Shown here piece after piece: positions 37,386 through 44,844 of a DNA stretch of 64,000 nt; position 1 is the first letter of the stretch; each line of letters begins with the position of its first letter. The notes under the pieces are model-generated. The model saw only the letters and a program-made list of their open reading frames with translations. It had not been told where the DNA came from and did not search any database. The position numbers and the translations under genes were made by a program. The stretch lies in the NCBI RefSeq assembly GCF_014647375.1, contig NZ_BMPB01000006.1, positions 62,001-126,000 of the forward strand. Direction: 5' to 3'. Origin of the DNA: Parabacteroides faecis. Its GTDB lineage: Bacteria > Bacteroidota > Bacteroidia > Bacteroidales > Tannerellaceae.

Positions 37386-37552
37386 TCTTTCGTATTGATT
37401 TAGGTTCCCGTTCGGGCCCTTTCGTTATAATAACACATCACTTCCGGTTTACCCTAACGAAGAATGGAATATTTTTTCAAATAAATAAAATCCTACACCT
37501 CTGATGCCTATAAAAACAGGATGAATGAGATCGGACTTATTTTGAAAATCAA

Positions 37553-37882
37553 TTAGTCTTTGAAGTAACTGTGTTCTTTGACCACTACACCTTTATCATC
37601 GAAATAAACTTTCTTTTCTTTGCCTTCACGTGTTTCCAGTACTACTTTATATTTTACATACGTGCTGTTATTGGATACGTAAACCGATTTGATCCGGCAA
37701 TCCTGATAAGCATTATTCACTCCTTCCTGCAGAATTTGGGGAATGGCTGTAATGTCTATCTCGTAGAACTTATCTTGCTTTTCAACTTTTGTTTTGTCAT
37801 TACCCGGTGTGTTTTGTGCCTGGATCTGTGACGTAAAAGCGGCGCACATGGCAATCACTGCCATTAAAACAATCTTTTTCAT
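37553..37882 (-). CDS. Small exported PepSY-like (BLIP-like) protein
   Basis: 109 residues with a clear signal peptide (cleaved near 'QIQAQ'). The mature domain ('ITAIPQILQEGVNNAYQDCR', 'VKYKVVLETREGKEKKVYFD', 'DKGVVVKEHSYFKD') fits the PepSY-like family that folds as small alpha/beta repeats and is often periplasmic in Bacteroidota. It stands where the ECF sigma gene would normally precede fecR. The 167-base gap to fecR makes co-transcription uncertain. Function unknown. Confidence 0.65.
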   Translation of the reverse strand: MKKIVLMAVIAMCAAFTSQIQAQNTPGNDKTKVEKQDKFYEIDITAIPQILQEGVNNAYQDCRIKSVYVSNNSTYVKYKVVLETREGKEKKVYFDDKGVVVKEHSYFKD

Positions 37883-38342
37883 ACTTTTTCTTTTTACTTA
37901 AAAAACTAAAACTAATACCTTAATTTGCCTTTTGCTCCTATTGCCCAATATCCGTGCCAAAAATGCAGAATGAACTATCTTTTATGCTAAATGGTTGTAA
38001 ACAGACGATTTATATTTCAGCCGGGCAGTCCGATAAAATGATATGATTTTGCCGAGTGGGGAATTTTTCCATATTGGAGTGGGGCTTTCTACAAAAGATA
38101 CGGTGAATATCGGATTTTAGTGATTGACAAAATGATATTACTATCCCATGTAAATGGGATTAATATAGCGGCTAAATGAAATTAGTATGGCGACTAATAT
38201 TTTTTAACGTATTAAAAGGGTAGCAAAAAACGATTTGTCAGGTCAAATTGTCAAAGTCAATTATGGGTGTCGCCTTTACTTTGAAATGTGGAAGAGTACC
38301 AAAAAATTACTACCTTTGTACGAATTCTGATAGAAATAAAAG
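37883..38342. other. Divergent intergenic region upstream of the zinc-transport genes
   Basis: 460 bases with no supportable gene. It contains a short hairpin (ATCCCAT/ATGGGAT near 38143-38160), two similar segments around TAGCGGCTAA and TGGCGACTAA (about 38165-38203), and a plus-strand -7 box TACCTTTG at 38311-38318, 25 bases before the metal-binding-protein start. No TTG is found at the right distance upstream, so a regulator such as Zur may act here, but I cannot recognise its site. Confidence 0.4.
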
Positions 38343-39266
38343 ATGAAACAAACGAGTATACTGATCACTATCCTCTCGATCCTTTTGTTGACGGCCTGTG
38401 TGACCAAACAGACGGATGAGAAGATCGTAACTGTTACGATCGAACCCCAACGTTATTTTGCAGAGCAGATAGCGGGAGATAAATTTAAGATCAATTGTGT
38501 GGTTCCGGCCGGACAAAGTCCTGAGACGTACGACCCTACTCCCCAACAGATGATACAGGTCGGCAGAAGTGTCGCTTACCTGCAAATCGGGCATATCGGC
38601 TTCGAACTGGCGTGGATGGATAAGATACGTGAGAATAATCCGAAATTGACGTTCTTCGATACTTCGGAAGGATTTAATCTGTTGAAAGAGACTGCAGAAG
38701 AACATGACCATGGACATGATGCACACGATCATGATGCCCATGCCGGAGAGGGAACACACCACCACCATCATCACGGTGGGGTAGACCCGCATATCTGGAG
38801 TTCCATTGCTGGAGCTAAAGCGATTGCCTGGAATACATTGAACGCTTTTATCGCACTGGATCCGGATAATACGGATTATTTCTGGCAGAATTATAATAAA
38901 CTGTCGGACGAGATAGATAAAACGGATGCGGAGATCAAAAAATTGCTCGATCCGTTGACCGACCGGACATTTATTATTTATCATCCGGCACTGACCTATT
39001 TTGCCAATGAGTTCAATCTCACGCAGCTTTGTATCGAGATGGACGGCAAGGAACCCTCACCAGCCCAGTTGAAGCAGCTGGTGGAAACGGCTCGTGCCAA
39101 TAACGCCCGTGTCGTATTTATCCAGCAGGAGTTCGACCAGAAGAATGCCGAACTGATCGCCAGGGAAACCGGTTGTAAACTAACAGTGATCAATCCGTTG
39201 GCTTATGACTGGTCTAAAGAAATGATTCATATAGCAAAAGCGTTGGCAGATGGACAAACTCATTGA
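38343..39266 (+). CDS. znuA: Metal (probably zinc) ABC transporter substrate-binding lipoprotein, ZnuA-like
   Basis: 307 residues with a lipoprotein signal (lipobox 'LLTAC', Cys19). Cluster A-1 solute-binding fold: 'VTIEPQRYFAEQIAGDKFKI' and 'VVPAGQSPETYDPTPQQM', where metal-ligand residues usually lie. A His/Asp-rich loop at 121-145 ends in a run of six His, typical of zinc-binding members. 'GGVDPHIWSSI' supplies another ligand His. It captures zinc in the periplasm for the ABC transporter whose ATPase gene overlaps its 3' end by 17 bases. Zinc rather than manganese is inferred from the His loop. Confidence 0.9.
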   Translation: MKQTSILITILSILLLTACVTKQTDEKIVTVTIEPQRYFAEQIAGDKFKINCVVPAGQSPETYDPTPQQMIQVGRSVAYLQIGHIGFELAWMDKIRENNPKLTFFDTSEGFNLLKETAEEHDHGHDAHDHDAHAGEGTHHHHHHGGVDPHIWSSIAGAKAIAWNTLNAFIALDPDNTDYFWQNYNKLSDEIDKTDAEIKKLLDPLTDRTFIIYHPALTYFANEFNLTQLCIEMDGKEPSPAQLKQLVETARANNARVVFIQQEFDQKNAELIARETGCKLTVINPLAYDWSKEMIHIAKALADGQTH

Positions 39267-40008
39267 AATAGATCATATAACAGCCGCCTATGGGAATAAG
39301 GTTGTTCTGAAAGATGTTTCCCTGACCGTATGGAAAGATGATTTCCTGGGAATAATAGGCCCTAACGGAGGAGGTAAGACGACTTTACTGAAGGTGATCC
39401 TCGGATTGCTGCAGCCAGTATCCGGTGCTATCCGCTTTTTTCGGGATGGGGCGGAGGTGTCTTCTTTACGGATCGGTTATTTGCCGCAGCTGAATAATAT
39501 AGACCGTAAATTCCCGATCTCTGTCTGGGAGGTGATCGCTTCGGGTCTGGCTGCGGAAAAGCCCCGTTTCCGTTCCTATACGGATGCTCAGAAGAAACGT
39601 ATCGAGGAGGTGATCCGGCAGATGGGACTGGAAGATTTGTACACCCGTTCGATCGGTGAGTTGTCGGGAGGACAGTTACAGCGTGTTTTATTGGGACGCT
39701 CTATCGTTTCCCGTCCGCAGCTCCTGATTCTGGACGAACCGAATTCGTATGTCGATAAACGCTTTGAATCTCGTTTTTATCAGTTACTGGAGGAGATCAA
39801 TAAAGAGAGTGCAATCATCCTGGTATCCCATGATATCGGAACGGTGCTGGCAATGGTCAAGAATATCGCTTGCGTGAACGAGACATTGCACTATCATCCC
39901 GGTGCGGATGTATCCGAGGAATGGCTCGGTGAGAAATATGCCTGCCCGATCGAGCTGGTCGGCCACGGAAATTTGCCGCATCGCGTATTGAAAACACACG
40001 AACATTAA
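39250..40008 (+). CDS. znuC: Metal ABC transporter ATP-binding protein, ZnuC-like
   Basis: 252 residues. Walker A 'GPNGGGKTT' (37-45), signature 'ELSGGQLQRVLLGRSI', Walker B 'LLILDEP', and H-loop 'ILVSHDIG' are all intact, so it should hydrolyse ATP. It overlaps the binding-protein gene by 17 bases. The membrane permease (ZnuB) that normally completes the set is not encoded next; the following genes are a small membrane protein and an epimerase. Confidence 0.92.
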   Translation: MDKLIEIDHITAAYGNKVVLKDVSLTVWKDDFLGIIGPNGGGKTTLLKVILGLLQPVSGAIRFFRDGAEVSSLRIGYLPQLNNIDRKFPISVWEVIASGLAAEKPRFRSYTDAQKKRIEEVIRQMGLEDLYTRSIGELSGGQLQRVLLGRSIVSRPQLLILDEPNSYVDKRFESRFYQLLEEINKESAIILVSHDIGTVLAMVKNIACVNETLHYHPGADVSEEWLGEKYACPIELVGHGNLPHRVLKTHEH

Positions 40009-40020
40009 TATTCTATTCCC

Positions 40021-40227
40021 ATGTCACACACACTTTGTTTAATCTCATTACCGGAAATCGGATTTATCGTAGGCATTGCCGTTATCCTGTTTGGCTGTAA
40101 GGCTGTCATGCAGAATCCGTTTATCTCCAGGGGGCAGAAAATCGTATGGATACTGATCATTGTTGTACTTAACTGGATTGGGCTGTTATGGTATTATTAT
40201 ACCTATTATATGAAGAATAAAGACTAA
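40021..40227 (+). CDS. Small two-helix membrane protein (PLDc_N-like)
   Basis: 68 residues with two predicted membrane helices ('IGFIVGIAVILFGCKAV' and 'IVWILIIVVLNWIGLLWYYY') separated by a short basic turn and ending in a charged tail. The pattern resembles the PLDc_N domain found before phospholipase D catalytic regions, here alone. Gaps of 12 and 3 bases to its neighbours place it in the zinc-transport/epimerase operon. It is far too small to be the ABC permease. Function unknown. Confidence 0.7.
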   Translation: MSHTLCLISLPEIGFIVGIAVILFGCKAVMQNPFISRGQKIVWILIIVVLNWIGLLWYYYTYYMKNKD

Positions 40228-40230
40228 GAT

Positions 40231-41238
40231 ATGAAGATACTGATTACAGGGGCAAGCGGATTTATCGGGGGCTTTCTGGTAAAAGAGGCGTTGCGTCGGG
40301 GATATGAGACCTGGGCAGGGGTGCGTGCTACGAGCAGCCGTGAGAACCTGCAGGACGAACGGATCCGTTTTATCGATCTGAAATATAATAACCGGGAAGC
40401 CTTAACTACCCAGTTGGCGGATTTTGCCCGTGAACAGGGGGGATGGGATTATGTGATCCACAATGCCGGACTGACCAAGACTTTGGATAAACGAAATTTC
40501 TTTCGTATAAATGCGGAGAATACACATAACTTTATAGAAGCATTGGCGGCCGCCGATTGTATGCCCAGGAAATTTTTATTGATGAGTAGCCTGAGCAGTT
40601 ATGGGCGCGGAGACGAAGAAACTTTCCGTCCGATCCGCCTGGATGATCCGCAAGAACCAGATACTGCTTATGGACAGAGTAAGCTGGAGGCGGAGAACTA
40701 TGTGCGCAGCCAGTCTTATTTTCCTTATGTGATCCTGCGTCCGACCGGTGTGTATGGCCCCGGCGAGAAGGATTATTTTATGGAGATCAAGAGCGTGAAG
40801 TCCGGATTCGATTTTGCTGTGGGGTATACTCCCCAGCGTATTACATTTATTTATGTAAAAGACCTGGCGCGGGTCGCTTTCCTGGCGTTAGAGAATGAAG
40901 CGATATGTAACCGGCATTATTTTGTGGCAGACGGAGATGTACATACCGACGAATCGTTTGCCCGGATGATACAGGAACTTTTGGGAAAGAAGCATGTATT
41001 GCATACCCGTATCCCACTGGGACTGGTAAATGTGGCATGCCATTGTTCCGAATGGATCGGCAAGTTGCTGAATAAAGGTATGACACTGAATACCGATAAA
41101 TATATCATCCTGAAACAACGCAACTGGATTTGTGATGTTGCGCCGCTTCAGGATGAATTAGGTTTTACTCCGGAATATCCCTTGCGTAAAGGGCTGGAGG
41201 AAAGTATCGAATGGTATCGGAAAGAAGGATGGTTATAA
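40231..41238 (+). CDS. NAD(P)-dependent epimerase/dehydratase (extended SDR)
   Basis: 335 residues with a Rossmann motif 'ITGASGFIGGFLV' at the N-terminus and the catalytic 'YGQSKLEAENYV' (Tyr-x-x-x-Lys). Further extended-SDR features are 'LRPTGVYGPGEKDYF' and 'FIYVKDLARVAFLAL'. It probably modifies a nucleotide sugar or a related ketone, and its substrate is not evident. It is the last gene of the operon begun by the zinc-binding protein, with a hairpin terminator 3' of it. A link to metal uptake is not apparent. Confidence 0.88.
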   Translation: MKILITGASGFIGGFLVKEALRRGYETWAGVRATSSRENLQDERIRFIDLKYNNREALTTQLADFAREQGGWDYVIHNAGLTKTLDKRNFFRINAENTHNFIEALAAADCMPRKFLLMSSLSSYGRGDEETFRPIRLDDPQEPDTAYGQSKLEAENYVRSQSYFPYVILRPTGVYGPGEKDYFMEIKSVKSGFDFAVGYTPQRITFIYVKDLARVAFLALENEAICNRHYFVADGDVHTDESFARMIQELLGKKHVLHTRIPLGLVNVACHCSEWIGKLLNKGMTLNTDKYIILKQRNWICDVAPLQDELGFTPEYPLRKGLEESIEWYRKEGWL

Positions 41239-41240
41239 CC

Positions 41241-41270
41241 CGTTGTAATCCGGCCTTTGCCGGATAAACG
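41241..41270. terminator. Hairpin between convergent genes
   Basis: ATCCGGC (41248-41254) pairs with GCCGGAT (41259-41265) with a 4-base loop, and an outer CGTT/AACG pair extends it. It separates the epimerase gene from the convergent head-GIN gene and probably serves both. Confidence 0.7.
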
Positions 41271-41275
41271 GTTGG

Positions 41276-42079
41276 TCAATCCACTTTCTTAACGGAACCT
41301 AATCCCGCTTTATCCACTTTGACGGAAGGGTTTCCTTTATATTTTACTGTACCCATTCCGGCTATCTCGGCATCGATCTGATCCTTTGCAAATGTTTCGA
41401 TCAGTCCTTTTCCGGCAATTTCGCATGATAATGTCGAAAGTTCATAATCAAATGCGTGCACTTTGCCGCTCCCGGCTATTTCAAAGTCAGCTTTTTCGCC
41501 TGCCCCTTTCAGGTTGAACGTTCCTTTTCCGGCGATTTCACCTTTAAACACTCTTGCATATAGGGCGTTAGCATTCAATGTGGCTTGACCTGCCGTACTT
41601 ACTTCCATTTGATCGACAGTCACTGTATCTCTTAACTCTATTCTCGTACTGCCTGCCGTACTGAATTTCACTTTCTCATTGGATGCGAATTTACCGTTCA
41701 GGTTAAAAACTTTCACCCCACCCATATCGGCTTTTTTCAATGAGGAGGAGTTGGAAGTGATCGTAAATTCTGTCGGACGGAATCTGATCTGTTTCTTGCT
41801 ACGTTCTTTAGGCCGAATCACCAGTTTTTCCCCGTCCGTTTTAAACTCAAACAAATCGTAAATATTCTGATCGACCGTTACGCTCAGAGCCGGAGCAGAC
41901 TCCTGCTGTGAATAATTGAATATGATTGAAGTGCCCTGCACTTCAATTTCATCGTAATCGGCAATATCGATTGTCTGGGTAATTACGTTTCCGTCACCTC
42001 TGACAGACGGCATAAAGATGCATCCCGAAGCGAGCAACAAGATGGCGGATAGTACTGAAAAATAGAGTGTTTGTTTCAT
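41276..42079 (-). CDS. Head-GIN (DUF2807) lipoprotein
   Basis: 267 residues with a lipobox ('LLLASGC'). The mature protein begins with the family's 'RGDGNVITQTIDIADYDEIE', then 'GTSIIFNYSQQESAPALSVT' and repeated Gly-rich beta turns ('STAGSTRIELRD', 'STAGQATLNAN', 'IAGKGTFNL', 'IAGSGKVHAFD', 'IAGKGLIETF', 'IAGMGTVKY'). These fit a right-handed beta-helix adhesin-like fold. Such proteins are exported; their role is unclear. It forms a tandem pair with the gene 9 bases upstream, divergent from the ECF sigma gene. Confidence 0.88.
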   Translation of the reverse strand: MKQTLYFSVLSAILLLASGCIFMPSVRGDGNVITQTIDIADYDEIEVQGTSIIFNYSQQESAPALSVTVDQNIYDLFEFKTDGEKLVIRPKERSKKQIRFRPTEFTITSNSSSLKKADMGGVKVFNLNGKFASNEKVKFSTAGSTRIELRDTVTVDQMEVSTAGQATLNANALYARVFKGEIAGKGTFNLKGAGEKADFEIAGSGKVHAFDYELSTLSCEIAGKGLIETFAKDQIDAEIAGMGTVKYKGNPSVKVDKAGLGSVKKVD

Positions 42080-42088
42080 ATCGTTTTA

Positions 42089-42874
42089 TTATTTTACTTC
42101 TTCTACGGAGCCTTTGCCCAATACCTTCTGCTGGACGGCTGTCGGGCCTTTGTAGCGGATTTTTCCTTTACCGACGATGTTGGCCTTCAGGTTATTGGTG
42201 GCATGAACTTCCATTGAACCGTTTCCTGTCATTTTACAGCTTAACTCAGGAACGGCTACTCCGAAAGCCATGATTTCACCGCTGCTGGTGATACTGTATG
42301 CTCCTTCTTTCGCATCTCCCTTTTTCAGGTTGATAGTACCTGAACCATTGATGCTGCATTCCAGTTTGTCTGCCTGCAATTCGTTGATAACCATATTGGC
42401 ACTGCCTGATACATTCAGGTCGAGCTTTCCCATTTTTACCGGTTCTTTCAGTTGAACCAGGCAGTTAGAGTTAGCATTGATCTTTATTTCGTCTCCGGTC
42501 AGCGGACTGTTTACCATGAAGTTGGCATTACCGGCAGCTTTCACCTCTTTCAGCCATTTGGAGTTCGTTTTTACGATGAACTTGGTGTAATGGTCTACTT
42601 TCACCCCTTTGAAACCAACGGAGAGTTCCCTGTCTTTTATATTGATATTGACATATTCATGCAGGTTTTCATCTACAGTCACTTCAATATAAGGTGCTGC
42701 ATCTGATTGTTCATAATTGAAATCAATTACCCCATCAATTTTAATTGAATTATAGTCATCGATAGTGATCTTTTTACTGGATAGTTTTCCGTTACCTTTT
42801 ACGTGGTCTGCTGCCTGAGCAGTGAATAACAATCCCAATAACATGATAATAGATAATAAGCCTTTTGTTCTCAT
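42089..42874 (-). CDS. Head-GIN (DUF2807) exported protein
   Basis: 261 residues with a signal peptide cleaved near 'LLFTAQA'. The body matches its tandem neighbour: 'VKGNGKLSSKKITIDDYNSI', 'VIDFNYEQSDAAPYIEVTVD', then repeats such as 'AAGNANFMVNS', 'VSGSANMVINE', 'INGSGTINLK' and 'MTGNGSMEVHA'. It is the first gene of the pair. A minus-strand TATTTTTG (42942-42935) is a possible -7 box in the divergent region shared with the sigma gene at 42999. Surface or periplasmic adhesion is only a guess. Confidence 0.88.
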   Translation of the reverse strand: MRTKGLLSIIMLLGLLFTAQAADHVKGNGKLSSKKITIDDYNSIKIDGVIDFNYEQSDAAPYIEVTVDENLHEYVNINIKDRELSVGFKGVKVDHYTKFIVKTNSKWLKEVKAAGNANFMVNSPLTGDEIKINANSNCLVQLKEPVKMGKLDLNVSGSANMVINELQADKLECSINGSGTINLKKGDAKEGAYSITSSGEIMAFGVAVPELSCKMTGNGSMEVHATNNLKANIVGKGKIRYKGPTAVQQKVLGKGSVEEVK

Positions 42875-42934
42875 AATTTATTTGTTTAGTATTGCCTTTC
42901 CTTATAATAGACGTGACCTTGACAGGGTCGGTTA

Positions 42935-42973
42935 CAAAAATAGGAGTAATTTAATTTATAATTCCTACATTTG
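42935..42973. promoter_or_regulatory. Divergent -7 boxes between the head-GIN pair and the ECF sigma gene
   Basis: TATTTTTG on the minus strand (42942-42935) faces the head-GIN genes, and TACATTTG on the plus strand (42966-42973) lies 25 bases before the sigma ATG. Neither shows a TTG at 19-base distance. Confidence 0.4.
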
Positions 42974-42998
42974 CTATATTTTTATATGGAATTAAGTT

Positions 42999-43565
42999 AT
43001 GGAACAGCGTTTGTTTAGCTCTGGCAAAGAGGATTATTCGAAAATATATGCGATATATTTTCCCAAACTGGTACGCTTTTCACAGACCTATTTGCATTCG
43101 CAGGAAGATGCAGAAAATCTGGTACAGGATATTTTTCTTTATCTTTGGGAGAACCGGGAGCAAATACCTTCGCTGGGGAATATGAACGCTTATCTGTTTA
43201 CGGTAGTCAAGAACCGTTGTATCGATTTTCTCCGCAGACAGACAAAAAATGATGAAAAAAAACGATCTTTGTCTGAACTGGAAGAAAAGGAATTGCAGTT
43301 TAAATTATATTCTTTGCAGAAATTTGATGAAAACAATTTCTCTATAGCAGATATTGAACATCTGATTTCACAGGCGGTAGATTCGTTGCCTGCCCGTTGT
43401 AAAGAGATATTTATATTGAGCCGTATGGAAGGACTTCGGCATAAGGAAATTTCCGAGCGTCTGAATATATCTGTGAATACAATTGAAAGCCAGATTGCCA
43501 TTGCTTTGAAAAAACTGAAAGTAGCACTGAAGGATTATATGCCTTTGTTTATTTTTATTATTTGA
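42999..43565 (+). CDS. ECF-type RNA polymerase sigma factor (RpoE/FecI-like)
   Basis: 188 residues. Region 2: 'YAIYFPKLVRFSQTYLHSQE' and 'DAENLVQDIFLYLWENREQI'. Region 4: 'PARCKEIFILSRMEGLRHKE' and 'ISERLNISVNTIESQIAIAL'. It should control the downstream susC/susD/GH20 unit, restrained by the FecR encoded next. About 145 bases separate it from fecR, with no gene between. Close in design to the sigma gene at 28628 but not a recent duplicate. Confidence 0.93.
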   Translation: MEQRLFSSGKEDYSKIYAIYFPKLVRFSQTYLHSQEDAENLVQDIFLYLWENREQIPSLGNMNAYLFTVVKNRCIDFLRRQTKNDEKKRSLSELEEKELQFKLYSLQKFDENNFSIADIEHLISQAVDSLPARCKEIFILSRMEGLRHKEISERLNISVNTIESQIAIALKKLKVALKDYMPLFIFII

Positions 43566-43711
43566 TCGTACCCCTAAAGAATTTCAACCTCCCTTTGAGA
43601 GTTTTATAAGAAAAGGAGTGACTACCCAAATGTTAAAATCATATTTTTTTGATTTTTTCTTTGGCGGCATTTCTTCTTTCTGCGTCATACCTATAAAGAA
43701 GTAATAATTTT

Positions 43712-44674
43712 ATGAAAGAACAATTAGATAAATATTTTGCAGGGACACTGGCGGATACCGAGAAGTTGACTCTTTTCCGGCAGATGGAAGAAGATGCCGC
43801 TCTGAAAGATGAAATGGCGGATATGCAGAATATTATGGCTCTATCCGGAATGATGGATAGGGATGGTGACGATCTGTTGGTAACAACAAAGATCAAAGAG
43901 TTGGAACAGCGGGCCAATAAACGGAGAATGTTTCGTTTGTCGATTGCTGTTCTGAAGTATGCCGTCGCTGCGACTTTGCTTTTCTGTACCTGGTTTTTAT
44001 CTGAAAAATATACCTTGGATAAACATAAAAGTGAAATGATCCGGATAGAAGCGCCACAGGGGCAACGGGTGTATCTGACATTGGCGGATGGAACAGAGGC
44101 ATGGCTCAGTTCGCGGACGAAGCTGAATATTCCGCATCAGTTCAATGACAAAGAACGGGTAATAGAGTTGGACGGGGAAGGTTTCTTTGCGGTAAAGAAA
44201 GATGCGAAGCGGCCGTTTATTGTGAAGACTAAACAATATAACGTACAGGTTTTGGGTACGCAGTTCAATGTGTTTGCTTATTCGGAAAGTACGGATTTTG
44301 AAACCGATTTGCTGGAAGGTTCGGTATATGTGTATCATAAGAACAATGAAGCCGGCGGACTTTACATGAAACCGGATGAAAAGGTCTTTTTAAAAGGTGG
44401 TGAGCTGTTGAAGACAACTTCCAATTTTAAGCAGTCTAAATATTTAAAAAACGGAATATTCACGTTTGAAGATAAACCTTTCGGTGAATTGTTGACCCGC
44501 CTGGAACTATGGTATGACGTCAAGTTCAAGGTAAGCCGTCCGGAGATCAGGAAGTATGTTTTTTCGGGTAAGTTCCGGCAAAGTGATGACATAGCGAATA
44601 TCCTGCAAGCTATTCAGGAAGTGGGAAAATTTAATTTCCGCATGATCACGGAAAATGAGATAGAGATTTATTAA
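43712..44674 (+). CDS. FecR-family anti-sigma factor
   Basis: 320 residues. Cytoplasmic N-terminal part ('FAGTLADTEKLTLFRQMEED'), a membrane helix near residues 78-96 ('IAVLKYAVAATLLFCTWFLS'), the FecR domain ('IEAPQGQRVYLTLADGTEAW', 'VIELDGEGFFAVKKDAKRPF', 'QYNVQVLGTQFNVFAYSEST') and a C-terminal DUF4974 part ('EDKPFGELLTRLELWYDVKF'). It would bind the ECF sigma from the gene before it and receive the substrate signal from the STN domain of the SusC encoded after it. Confidence 0.92.
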   Translation: MKEQLDKYFAGTLADTEKLTLFRQMEEDAALKDEMADMQNIMALSGMMDRDGDDLLVTTKIKELEQRANKRRMFRLSIAVLKYAVAATLLFCTWFLSEKYTLDKHKSEMIRIEAPQGQRVYLTLADGTEAWLSSRTKLNIPHQFNDKERVIELDGEGFFAVKKDAKRPFIVKTKQYNVQVLGTQFNVFAYSESTDFETDLLEGSVYVYHKNNEAGGLYMKPDEKVFLKGGELLKTTSNFKQSKYLKNGIFTFEDKPFGELLTRLELWYDVKFKVSRPEIRKYVFSGKFRQSDDIANILQAIQEVGKFNFRMITENEIEIY

Positions 44675-44740
44675 CCTTATTTGTAGAACACTATAAAAAA
44701 AGAATGTTGCCTATGTAAATACCAGAAATGAATTGGATAG

Positions 44741-44831
44741 GACAAAACAAGGGAGTGTTGGTACCACTCCCCTGAAGTAGTCAATACTATCATCTTAGCG
44801 TTGTGACCTAAATAAAAGTATTAACATTATT
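44741..44831 (-). ncRNA. Candidate cis-antisense RNA to the third susC leader
   Basis: On the minus strand TAACTTTG (44845-44838) abuts the susC start codon and predicts a start near 44831. A hairpin (44751-44757 with 44765-44771, GGGAGTG/CACTCCC) followed on that strand by TTGTTTTG ends the transcript near 44741. No clear TTG element is seen at the right distance, so the promoter is weaker than in the first case. The placement is the same as at the other two sigma/FecR-type susC genes, with orientation mirrored. Confidence 0.45.
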
Positions 44832-44844
44832 ATTCAGCAAAGTT

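Noticed and set aside
38760-38780. His run in the zinc-binding protein as an engineered tag
   Set aside because: His/Asp-rich loops of this kind are normal in ZnuA-like proteins and sit inside the domain, not at a terminus.
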